DNA from: Ardenticatenaceae bacterium
GTDB lineage: Bacteria > Chloroflexota > Anaerolineae > Promineifilales > Promineifilaceae
Assembly (NCBI GenBank): GCA_020634415.1
Contig: JACKBT010000003.1
Span: forward strand, 124,001 to 188,000
Direction: 5' to 3'
Length of the DNA: 64,000 bases
The notes under the pieces were generated by a model. That model did no database searches. It was given only the letters and a program-made list of their open reading frames with translations, and was not told the DNA's origin. The stretch's first letter is position 1, and every line of letters begins with the position of its first letter. Of the stretch, positions 8,055-14,963 are shown piece by piece. A program made the position numbers and the translations under genes.

Positions 8055-9203
8055 TTACAGCTTCACCCCCAACCACTGCTCAAAAATCCCCATCGCCTTC
8101 TCCAACTCGGCAATTTCCACCCACTCTACCTCGCCGTGCGCCTGGTCAATGGAGCCAGGGCCGAAGATCACAATCTCCTCAGCCACACCCTCGCCATAGG
8201 CCAGCGCGTTTGTGCCATAGGGGGCAACATCGGGCTGCAAACCCGACCATTGACACAACTGCTGAATGAAGGGCGTATCGGCCGTTTGATAAAACGCCCC
8301 CACACCCACCCGCGTCCGTATCTCCACTGGCAGCGGGCAATTCTGCGCAGCTAACTGGGCAAAATACGCCAAATCCGCCTCTGGATTTTCGCCCGGAATC
8401 ATCCGTTTGCTGGCCCAAATATGGCACTCATCCGGCACAATATTTTGCCCCTTGCCCCCCTCAATAATCGTCACCGTCAGCGTCGCTGCCCCCAACTCGG
8501 TTGTCGGCGGAATCGTTTGCAGCCGCTCATGCTCCTGGGCCAAAGCCGCCACCAAATGGGCCGCCGCCACAACCGCATTTTGCCCCAAATGGGGTTTCGA
8601 CGAGTGGGCCGTCTTGCCTCGAACGATAAACTCCATCGCCAAAATGCCCTTATGCCCATGCACCGGCACACACAATGTCGGCTCAGCCACAATCAACTGG
8701 TCAATCTTAAAGCCCTTGCGCCGCACCCATGCGGCGAAGGCTTCAGCCCCCTCGCCGCCGCTCTCCTCACTCATGGTCGCCACAACGATGAGGTTGGGTT
8801 CTGGTTTTTCGTGTGCCAGTTGCAAATCTTCTAACAGGGTGAGGATGAGCGCCAGGCTGGCTTTGGTGTCTACCGCGCCACGTCCCCAGACACGGCCGTT
8901 TTCCACCCGACCATCAAACGGCTCATCCGTCATCTGCTCCACCCCCACCGTGTCCGTATGTACATCCAGAGCCACCCAGCGATCCGTTTTACCGCGCCAA
9001 ATGCCATACACATTCGGCCGTCCCGGCATTACATCGGCCACCTCCACCTCGCCGCCCAACTCGCGGAAACGCGCCGCCAGAAACTCAGCCATTGCCTTCT
9101 CTCCCGGCACACCCGCTCGCGGCCCCTGCTGCACCGGGTTTACGCTGGGAATCTGCACCATCTGACTTAACCAATCAATAATTCGTTCGGTTTGACTATT
9201 CAT
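8055..9203 (-). CDS. M20 family peptidase / ArgE-DapE-type deacylase
   Basis: A 382-residue zinc-dependent amidohydrolase. Metal-binding signatures of M20 enzymes are present: ALDVHTDTVGV (His/Asp ligands), GRGAVDTKASLAL (bridging Asp), and EESGGEGAEAF (catalytic Glu pair). The dimerisation lid follows (HKGILAMEFIVRGKTAHSS, containing the lid His). The final metal ligand His lies in DQAHGEVEWV. The substrate (acetylornithine, succinyl-diaminopimelate or a peptide) cannot be assigned. Start 9203 is chosen because GGAG lies immediately upstream; the longer in-frame extension to 9239 reads into a family D repeat. Confidence 0.9.
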   Translation of the reverse strand: MNSQTERIIDWLSQMVQIPSVNPVQQGPRAGVPGEKAMAEFLAARFRELGGEVEVADVMPGRPNVYGIWRGKTDRWVALDVHTDTVGVEQMTDEPFDGRVENGRVWGRGAVDTKASLALILTLLEDLQLAHEKPEPNLIVVATMSEESGGEGAEAFAAWVRRKGFKIDQLIVAEPTLCVPVHGHKGILAMEFIVRGKTAHSSKPHLGQNAVVAAAHLVAALAQEHERLQTIPPTTELGAATLTVTIIEGGKGQNIVPDECHIWASKRMIPGENPEADLAYFAQLAAQNCPLPVEIRTRVGVGAFYQTADTPFIQQLCQWSGLQPDVAPYGTNALAYGEGVAEEIVIFGPGSIDQAHGEVEWVEIAELEKAMGIFEQWLGVKL

Positions 9204-9218
9204 GTTCTCCTTTATAAA

Positions 9219-9363
9219 ACTCCCGGAGGCTCCGTCCAACTGCTAACTTCTGCAACAAACCTCCGGGAGTTTGATGTCCACTCCCGGAGGCTCCATCCAA
9301 CTGCTAACTTCTGCGACAAATCTCCGGGAGTTTAAGTCCCACTCTGTAACAAACCTCCGCGAG
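9219..9363. repeat. Family D tandem hairpins (2.5 units)
   Basis: Two nearly identical units of about 60 bp, each opening with CTCCCGGAGGCTCC and closing with CCTCCGGGAG (TCTCCGGGAG in the second), plus a degenerate half unit. The closing and opening arms are inverted repeats, so each unit can form a hairpin. The array fills the space between the M20 gene and the end of the monooxygenase gene. Confidence 0.85.
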
Positions 9364-9372
9364 TTTGATGGT

Positions 9373-11490
9373 TTACTGATGCCAGATGCACAAATCCGCC
9401 CGCCCCGCCGCCAACAGGGTATTAATCTCGCCGCTGGTGGTGAGATAGCCACCGACGATGACGGGCAGGCCGCCTTCATGGCGCAGTTGGTCGCTTAACG
9501 AGGTGAGGAACCCCGCCTGGTAATCTGGCTTGTCATCGGCGATGGTTTGCCCGGCCAGCACTTCGATCATATCGCAGCCGTGTTCGCGCAGAACGGCCGT
9601 TACCCCCACCACATCCGCCACCTTCATCCCCCCCTTGGCCCAATCATCGGCCGTCAAAGCCACCGACAGCGGCTTACTCCACACCTGCCGCACCGCATCC
9701 AACACCAGCAGAGGCCAGCGCAGCCGATTTTCCAGCGACCCCCCAAACACATCCTCCCGCCGATTCGTCAACGGCGAGATGAAACTGCCCAACAGATAAC
9801 CATGCGCCATATGCAGTTGCAGCCAGTCAAAACCAGCCTCCTCAGCCATCCGCGCCGCCGCCACAAACTGCTCACAAACCTGCTGGCAGTCGGCCTCCTC
9901 CATCACCCGCGGCACCGGGCTAATGGGCAAATAAGGCAAAGCCGAGGGTGCAATGAGTTCCCAGCTATCTCGGCGCAACGGCCGATCCATTCCCCGCTGT
10001 CTCGGCTGCGTCGCCCCCCGCCGCCCCGCATGATTCAGCACCACGCCCACTTTGGCCGCGCTGTGGGCATGAACAGCCGCCACAATCTCCCGCCACGCGG
10101 CCCCCTGAGCAGGATTATACAAACCCACATCGCCAGAGGTGATACGGCCGTTAGCCGCCACCGCCACTGGTTCAGTGAGCAACAAAGCCGCCCCCGTTTG
10201 GGCAGCTTGCAACAACTGTTGGCGGTGGTTGTCGTCGGGTTGGCCGGAAACGGCCGTATACCCCGAAGTCGTCGCCACCACCACCCGATTGGGCAGCACA
10301 CTCTCCCGCACCGTAAGCGGCGTAAACAGCGGCGGCGGCTGCACCAAAATCGGCTTCGTTTGCCCCGTGCCATACCACCTGTCCACCCCATCCACAAAAT
10401 AGGGGTCCCGCGTGCGCAAATTATCATACGTAATACGGCCGCTGCGCGTCAGCAGTTGGAAGGTAAATTGCAGCGGCTCCAGATGGGTATACCGCTTCAT
10501 ATTCTCAAAATAAACCCGGCTCACCTGCGCCGCCTCCTGCAAATTCTGCACACGCGGCCGCCGCTCCATCTCATACTCACTTAAAGCCACAGCCAAATCA
10601 TGCGATTTGGCAAAAGCTTGTGCCAGGGCAATGCTATCCTCCATCGCCAACTTCGTGCCCGACCCAATCGAAAAATGGGCCGTATGCACCGCGTCGCCCA
10701 GCAGCACAATATTCTTGTGCCGCCACTTCTTGCACTTCACCCGCGTAAAATTGACCCACAATGAACGATTAGACAGCAGCTCGGCCCCATCCAAAAAATC
10801 GGCAAACAGCTTTTCGCAGTAGGCAATGCTGGCCGCCTCATCCGCCTTATCCAGCCCCGCCCGCCGCCACACATCCTCGGTGCACTCCACAATGAAGGTA
10901 CTGGTTGTGCCATTAAACGGGTACGAGTGAACCTGAAAAAGCCCATGCTCGTTCTCGCGGAAGATAAAGGTGAAGGCATCCAGCACCTTCGTCGTGCCAA
11001 ACCAGATAAATTTGGCCTTGCCCATCACAATCTCCGGCTGAAAGTAGTCGGCATAGGCTTTGCGGATGAAGCTGTTCACACCATCGGCGGCAATGACCAG
11101 ATCGTAGTCGTCGAAGCAGGCAAAGTCGGTCAACTCCTGCTCAAAGCGCATGGTAATGCCCAAATCGCGGCAGCGGTCTTGCAAAATTTGCAGCAATTGA
11201 TGGCGCGACATGCCAGCAAAACTATGCCCGTCGCAGCGCACAATCTGGCCGCGATAATGGGTGTCAATGGCCGACCACAACACAAAGCTGTCGGTGATGG
11301 CCTGATAGGAGACAGGATCGGCCTCCTGAAAGCCGCCCAGCGTGCGGTCGGAAAAGACCACGCCCCAGCCCCAGGTCACGCCTTCGGGGTTGCGTTCGAT
11401 GATTTCAATGTCAAAAGTGGGATTGTCTTTTTTAAGCAGCAGCCCGGCGTACAAACCGCCTGGGCCACCGCCAACGATGAGAATTTTCAT
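9373..11490 (-). CDS. Fused FAD monooxygenase / old-yellow-enzyme (salicylyl- or aminobenzoyl-CoA monooxygenase-like), C-terminally shortened
   Basis: A 705-residue two-domain flavoenzyme. Residues 1-380 are a PHBH-type monooxygenase: GGGPGGLYAG dinucleotide motif at 7-16 and GDAVHTAHFSIGSG with the FAD-ribityl Asp. Residues about 390-705 are an OYE-type barrel (LFTPLTVRESVLPNRVVV, LNHAGRRG, AHGYLLGSFISPLTNRR). This architecture is that of bifunctional salicylyl-CoA 5-hydroxylase and 2-aminobenzoyl-CoA monooxygenase/reductase, which dearomatise aryl-CoA esters. The frame ends right after AAGRADLC, where relatives usually continue for some tens of residues. A family D repeat begins ten bases beyond the stop. 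Adding one T near 9387 would restore CILA in another frame, so an old frameshift or repeat-driven truncation is likely. Confidence 0.85.
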   Translation of the reverse strand: MKILIVGGGPGGLYAGLLLKKDNPTFDIEIIERNPEGVTWGWGVVFSDRTLGGFQEADPVSYQAITDSFVLWSAIDTHYRGQIVRCDGHSFAGMSRHQLLQILQDRCRDLGITMRFEQELTDFACFDDYDLVIAADGVNSFIRKAYADYFQPEIVMGKAKFIWFGTTKVLDAFTFIFRENEHGLFQVHSYPFNGTTSTFIVECTEDVWRRAGLDKADEAASIAYCEKLFADFLDGAELLSNRSLWVNFTRVKCKKWRHKNIVLLGDAVHTAHFSIGSGTKLAMEDSIALAQAFAKSHDLAVALSEYEMERRPRVQNLQEAAQVSRVYFENMKRYTHLEPLQFTFQLLTRSGRITYDNLRTRDPYFVDGVDRWYGTGQTKPILVQPPPLFTPLTVRESVLPNRVVVATTSGYTAVSGQPDDNHRQQLLQAAQTGAALLLTEPVAVAANGRITSGDVGLYNPAQGAAWREIVAAVHAHSAAKVGVVLNHAGRRGATQPRQRGMDRPLRRDSWELIAPSALPYLPISPVPRVMEEADCQQVCEQFVAAARMAEEAGFDWLQLHMAHGYLLGSFISPLTNRREDVFGGSLENRLRWPLLVLDAVRQVWSKPLSVALTADDWAKGGMKVADVVGVTAVLREHGCDMIEVLAGQTIADDKPDYQAGFLTSLSDQLRHEGGLPVIVGGYLTTSGEINTLLAAGRADLCIWHQ

Positions 11491-11511
11491 GGGTTCATTT
11501 CCAATTTTAGT

Positions 11512-11659
11512 AGGGGCGGGACGACGCGGAGGATCGTTGGTTGTTTACCCACCCCTTCTCTCCGCGTCGTCTCGCCCTTTGCTTGTCCATGGGGGGCGAG
11601 ACAGGCGGGCGAGGGGTTGGTGGGTAAATTCACGGTTTTGCCCCGCCTGTCCCGCCCCT
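11512..11659. repeat. Family A double hairpin
   Basis: Two adjacent inverted repeats: arms 11513-11530/11561-11577 (GGGGCGGGACGACGCGGA type) and 11593-11609/11642-11658 (GGGGCGAGACAGGCGGG type). The outer edges are also complementary, so the element could fold as a cruciform. It separates the two minus-strand flavoenzyme genes and supplies part of the stop codon of the downstream-lying LLM gene. Confidence 0.8.
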
Positions 11660-12494
11660 ACCCAACAACGTCGGCTAATTGGTGCAGTTGGGCGAGATCG
11701 GCCGTTACCGGAAACAGGATCAAATTATCACAACCGGCATCGGCGTAGCCGCGCACAAATTGGGCAATAGCCTGGGGAGTGGTGAGCAGCCCTTGCACGA
11801 TGCGCTCGGCGAAGGGGCCGGTGAAGGCGTAATAATCGCGCAGGTAATCGGCTCCGGCGGCAACGGCCGTTTCCCCAAACGCAAAATAGCCCATGCCCCA
11901 CAGCTTGGGCTGTCCGGGCCGCCCGGCATCGGCCCAGGCGGCGCGGGCTTGCGTGGCATTGCGCTCGAAGGCGCGGGGCGGGCCGCCGCCGTGCATGTAA
12001 CCATCAGCAAAACGGGCCACGCGGCCAAAGGTGACATCACTTTGGCCGCCAATCATCAGGCCAGGGCGGCCAACGCTTTGCGGGCCGATGGCCTCGTTGT
12101 CCCAATGCTCGTTGAGGTCGAGCAACTGCTGGTCGAGGATGCTGCCCCGTTTGTGGTAGGGGACGTTGGCGAGAGTGTAATCGTCGCGCCGGGCGCCGAT
12201 GGAGATGCCCAGGGTGAAACGGCCGTTGCTCAAGGCATTCACCGTCCGCGCCGACTTCGCCAGCAGGGTTGTGTTCCGCAGCGGGCTGATGACGATCATC
12301 GTCGCTAGCTGCACCCGCTGCGTAACGGCCGCTGCCGCCGCCAGCGTGGTCATCGGCTCATAACTGTCATAGAGCAGGCGATCCAGCACGGCCAGGCTGG
12401 CAAAGGGGCCAGCATCGGCCTGCTGCGCCCATTGCAGCATCCGTGCGCCGCCTAAATTGGCAATCGTATCAGGGAGTCCTACACCGATTTGCAT
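11658..12494 (-). CDS. LLM class (luciferase-like) flavin-dependent oxidoreductase
   Basis: A 278-residue TIM-barrel flavoprotein of the bacterial luciferase-like family, using FMN or F420. Typical elements are the N-terminal GVGLPDT strand, VQLATMIVISPLRN, LAKSARTVNALSNGRFTLGISIGARRDDY (the substrate/cofactor loop, from about residue 86) and the GMGYFAFGE strand near the C-terminus. The substrate is unknown. The gene lies behind the aryl-CoA monooxygenase on the same strand, separated by a family A repeat. The TAG stop coincides with the end of that repeat. Confidence 0.85.
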   Translation of the reverse strand: MQIGVGLPDTIANLGGARMLQWAQQADAGPFASLAVLDRLLYDSYEPMTTLAAAAAVTQRVQLATMIVISPLRNTTLLAKSARTVNALSNGRFTLGISIGARRDDYTLANVPYHKRGSILDQQLLDLNEHWDNEAIGPQSVGRPGLMIGGQSDVTFGRVARFADGYMHGGGPPRAFERNATQARAAWADAGRPGQPKLWGMGYFAFGETAVAAGADYLRDYYAFTGPFAERIVQGLLTTPQAIAQFVRGYADAGCDNLILFPVTADLAQLHQLADVVG

Positions 12495-12510
12495 ATTTCC
12501 TCCGGGGTTA

Positions 12511-12584
12511 GGGATTGGAGATTAGAGACTGGAGACTGGATGCTCGTTAGTTACCAGTCTCTAGTTTCTAGTCCCCAGTCTCCC
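12511..12584. repeat. Family B hairpin
   Basis: GGAGATTAGAGACTGGAGACTGG is matched 20 bp later by CCAGTCTCTAGTTTCTAGTCCCCAGTCTCCC. It sits upstream of the LLM gene in the divergent gap to lutA. Confidence 0.85.
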
Positions 12585-12633
12585 ACTCATAAATGAATAG
12601 TAGCAATGGAAGGTGTGATTCGCAAAATTAGCC

Positions 12634-12662
12634 GTAGAGACGTTGCAATGCAGCGTCTCTAC
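12634..12662. repeat. Short hairpin, GTAGAGACGTTGC type
   Basis: GTAGAGACGTTGC and its near complement GCAGCGTCTCTAC form a tight 12-13 bp stem with a 3-base loop. It has no T-run. From memory, similar GTAGAGACG hairpins are dispersed in other bacterial genomes. It lies 51 bp upstream of lutA. Confidence 0.75.
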
Positions 12663-12712
12663 AGTTACGCAATACATTAGACGCGAGGTACAATTAACAG
12701 ATGGAGGCAGTT

Positions 12713-13492
12713 ATGATGCAAACAAACCCCATTGCTTTATGTGTAACCTGTATTGTGGATCAGGCGATGCCCGAAATCGGCGTGGCGACGGTGAAGCTGC
12801 TGCGCCGGGCGGGTTTTGAGGTGGATTTTCCCCAGGCGCAGACGTGCTGTGGTCAGCCGTTTTTTAACAGCGGCTTTAAGGATGAAGCGGCGAAGTTAGC
12901 CATGCGCCTGATTGAGATTTTTGAGCCGTATGAGGTGGTGGTGCTGCCCAGTGGCTCTTGCACGACGATGATTCGGGTGGAGTATTCCCATCTGCTGGAA
13001 GATAAGCCGAAATGGTATTACCGTGCCAAACGGCTGGCGGAGAAGACGTTTGAGTTGAGTGAGTTTTTGGCGAAACAGGCGAAGTTCCCCCTAGTTCCTC
13101 CCAGTTCCCTCGAAGGAACTCAGGAGAACTCAGGGGAGCCTGGGGGAACTCAGGGGAGTTTGGGGCCGACGGTGACGTACCATGATTCGTGCCATATGTG
13201 CCGCATGTTGGGTTTGAAGGATGAGCCGCGGGAGATGTTAACGGCCGTTGGCTGCACCATCACCGAAATGGAATCGTCGAACCGCTGCTGCGGCTTTGGC
13301 GGCCTCTTCTCCATGCGCATGAGCGAACTGTCTAACGCTATGACCAGCGAAAAGGTAGAAAAGGGCCGGGCCACGAACGCCGATGTCTTGGTAACGGCCG
13401 ATCCCGGCTGCCTCATGCAAATGCGCGGCTTGGCGGGCGAAGGCCAGCGCGTAGAGCATATTGCCACTGTTTTGGAGGAGATGACGCGATAA
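12713..13492 (+). CDS. lutA: LutA-like (Fe-S)-binding lactate utilization protein with in-frame repeat insertion
   Basis: A 259-residue protein with two CCG (cysteine-rich) domains, as in LutA/YkgE and heterodisulfide reductase subunits. The first site is CVTCIVDQAMP with QTCCGQPFFNSG (about residues 40-50); the second is HDSCHMCR with SSNRCCGFGG. LutABC oxidises L-lactate to pyruvate with electrons passing through Fe-S centres. GGAGG five bases before ATG 12713 fixes the start; the upstream ATG 12701 lacks a site. Between FLAKQA and VTYHDSC an extra stretch of about 26 residues, low in complexity (VPPSSLEGTQENSG), is encoded by a family C repeat (13083-13165). The frame is kept and the ligand cysteines are intact, so the protein may still work. 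Confidence 0.88.
   Translation: MMQTNPIALCVTCIVDQAMPEIGVATVKLLRRAGFEVDFPQAQTCCGQPFFNSGFKDEAAKLAMRLIEIFEPYEVVVLPSGSCTTMIRVEYSHLLEDKPKWYYRAKRLAEKTFELSEFLAKQAKFPLVPPSSLEGTQENSGEPGGTQGSLGPTVTYHDSCHMCRMLGLKDEPREMLTAVGCTITEMESSNRCCGFGGLFSMRMSELSNAMTSEKVEKGRATNADVLVTADPGCLMQMRGLAGEGQRVEHIATVLEEMTR
13083..13165. repeat. Family C repeat inside lutA
   Basis: Tandem AGTTCC / GGAACTCAGG(A/G)GA units and their complements, able to pair as a hairpin. It is inserted without breaking the lutA frame, in the linker between the two CCG domains. Other copies lie at 13497, 14917 and 61431. Confidence 0.85.
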
Positions 13493-13496
13493 AGAA

Positions 13497-13560
13497 GAGG
13501 GGAACTGGGAGGAACTCATGGAAGTTCCCCTCAGTTCCACCAGTTCCCAGGAGTTCCCCT
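13497..13560. repeat. Family C repeat between lutA and lutB, carrying the lutB ribosome-binding site
   Basis: AGGGGAACTGGGAGGAACTC pairs with the downstream CAGTTCCCAGGAGTTCCCCT. The AGGAG at 13549-13553 is seven bases before the lutB ATG and is its only good Shine-Dalgarno. In the folded state that site would be within the stem. Confidence 0.8.
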
Positions 13561-14943
13561 ATGTTAAGCGTTTCCCAATTTCGAGAGAACACAACCATTG
13601 CCCTGCAAGACGTACAGTTGCAAGGGGCGTTGAAGGGGGTGAGCGGCGGCATGTTCACCAATCGCAACAATGCCCTGGCCGAAGTGCCAGATGTGGAGCA
13701 GCTGCGCGACCAGTTGAAGGCCATTCGCTCGGCCACGTTGGCGCGGCTGGCGGAGCATTTGGAGATGTTTGAGCGCAAGGCGCAAGCGGCGGGGGCGGTG
13801 GTGCATTGGGCCAAAGATGGGGCCGATGCCCGTGCCATCGTCCTGGATATTGCCCGCCGCCATGATGTGAAGCTGGTGACGAAGGGCAAATCTATGGTGA
13901 CGGAGGAGATTCACCTGAATGAGGCGTTGGCGGCGGCGGGGATTGATCCGGTGGAGACGGATTTGGGCGAGTACATCATCCAGTTGGCCGAGGAGCCGCC
14001 GTCGCACATCATTGCGCCGGCCATTCACAAAAACAAGGAGCAGATTACGGCTCTGCTGAGTGAGGTGTCGGGACGGCCGTTAGACCCTAATAACATTCCA
14101 GAGTTAACGGCCGTTGCCCGCCAACTTCTGCGCGAAAAGTTTCTGTCGGCGGGGATGGGCATTACGGGCGGCAATATTGGCGTGGCCGAGACGGGCAGTT
14201 TGGTGTTGGTGGAGAATGAGGGAAACGGCCGTATGGTCACGACCACGCCGCGTGTGCATGTGGCCCTGATGGGCATCGAAAAGTTGTGCGCCACCTGGGA
14301 TGATGCCGCCGTGTGGCTCTCCTTGCTGGCGCGGAGTGCGACAGGGCAGCCGCTTTCCATTTACACCAACATCATCACCGGTTCGCGCCGCAGCGATGAT
14401 GCGGATGGGCCGGAGGAAGTACATATTATTTTGGTGGACAACAACCGCAGTAAGCAAGTTGGCACGAAGTATGAGGAGGTGCTGCAATGTTTGCGCTGTG
14501 GGGCCTGTTTGAATGCCTGTCCTGTTTATCGCAAGGCGGGCGGCCATGCCTATGGCAGTCCTTACAGCGGGCCAATTGGGGCGGTGGTGTCACCGCTGAT
14601 TTTCGGGCTGGAGGAGTATGAGGCACTGCCGCACGCCAGCACGCTTTGCGGAGCCTGCCTGGACGTTTGCCCGGTGCGCATTGATTTGCCGCGTATGTTG
14701 CTGGAACTGCGGGCGGATGAGGTGGAGCGCAAGCTGGTGCCGCCGCTGGAGCGGATGGCGGAGCGCACAGTGGCCTTTGGCTTCCGCCATGAGAAGCTGA
14801 TGCGGTTGGGAGCTAATATGGGTCGGTTGATTCCGCTGCCGGTGATGGAAGTGAACGGCCGTAAACTCCCTCAACTCGCCCCCCGCTCTTTTAGGCAGAT
14901 GTGGAAAGCAGGGGAGTTGGAAGGGAACTCGGAGGAACTTTAA
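13561..14943 (+). CDS. lutB: LutB-like lactate utilization iron-sulfur protein
   Basis: A 460-residue protein with an N-terminal LUD domain (about residues 60-290; TKGKSMVTEEIHLNEAL and the GNIGVAETGSLVLVENEGN segment). A ferredoxin-like module with two [4Fe-4S] motifs follows: CLRCGACLNACPVYRK (about residue 306) and CGACLDVCPVRIDLPR (about 361). It is the central electron-transfer subunit of the LutABC lactate-oxidising complex in the cytoplasm. The last residues (GELEGNSEEL) and the TAA are encoded by the next family C repeat, so the natural C-terminus may have been altered. Start ATG 13561 follows AGGAG within a repeat. Confidence 0.92.
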   Translation: MLSVSQFRENTTIALQDVQLQGALKGVSGGMFTNRNNALAEVPDVEQLRDQLKAIRSATLARLAEHLEMFERKAQAAGAVVHWAKDGADARAIVLDIARRHDVKLVTKGKSMVTEEIHLNEALAAAGIDPVETDLGEYIIQLAEEPPSHIIAPAIHKNKEQITALLSEVSGRPLDPNNIPELTAVARQLLREKFLSAGMGITGGNIGVAETGSLVLVENEGNGRMVTTTPRVHVALMGIEKLCATWDDAAVWLSLLARSATGQPLSIYTNIITGSRRSDDADGPEEVHIILVDNNRSKQVGTKYEEVLQCLRCGACLNACPVYRKAGGHAYGSPYSGPIGAVVSPLIFGLEEYEALPHASTLCGACLDVCPVRIDLPRMLLELRADEVERKLVPPLERMAERTVAFGFRHEKLMRLGANMGRLIPLPVMEVNGRKLPQLAPRSFRQMWKAGELEGNSEEL

Positions 14944-14962
14944 GGAACTTGGAGGAACTCGT
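14917..14962. repeat. Family C repeat at the lutB/HEPN junction
   Basis: GGGGAGTTGGAAGGGAACTCGGAGGAACTTTAAGGAACTTGGAGGAACTC consists of repeated GGAACT(T/C)GGAGG units. It holds the lutB stop codon and the GGAGG (14951-14955) that serves as ribosome-binding site for the next gene. Confidence 0.8.
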
Positions 14963-14963
14963 T

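Noticed and set aside
9219..9363. Possible CRISPR array
   Set aside because: The units are tandem hairpins about 60 bp long with nearly identical interiors; there are no variable spacers of constant length and no cas genes in the window.
9547..10584. Long plus-strand ORF opposite the monooxygenase gene
   Set aside because: It is the antisense shadow of a clear flavoenzyme gene: composition is rich in His, Arg and Pro, and there is no start context or recognisable motif.
10927..11748. Plus-strand ORF across the monooxygenase start and a family A repeat
   Set aside because: It reads through the repeat and has no ribosome-binding site; the minus-strand gene is far better supported.
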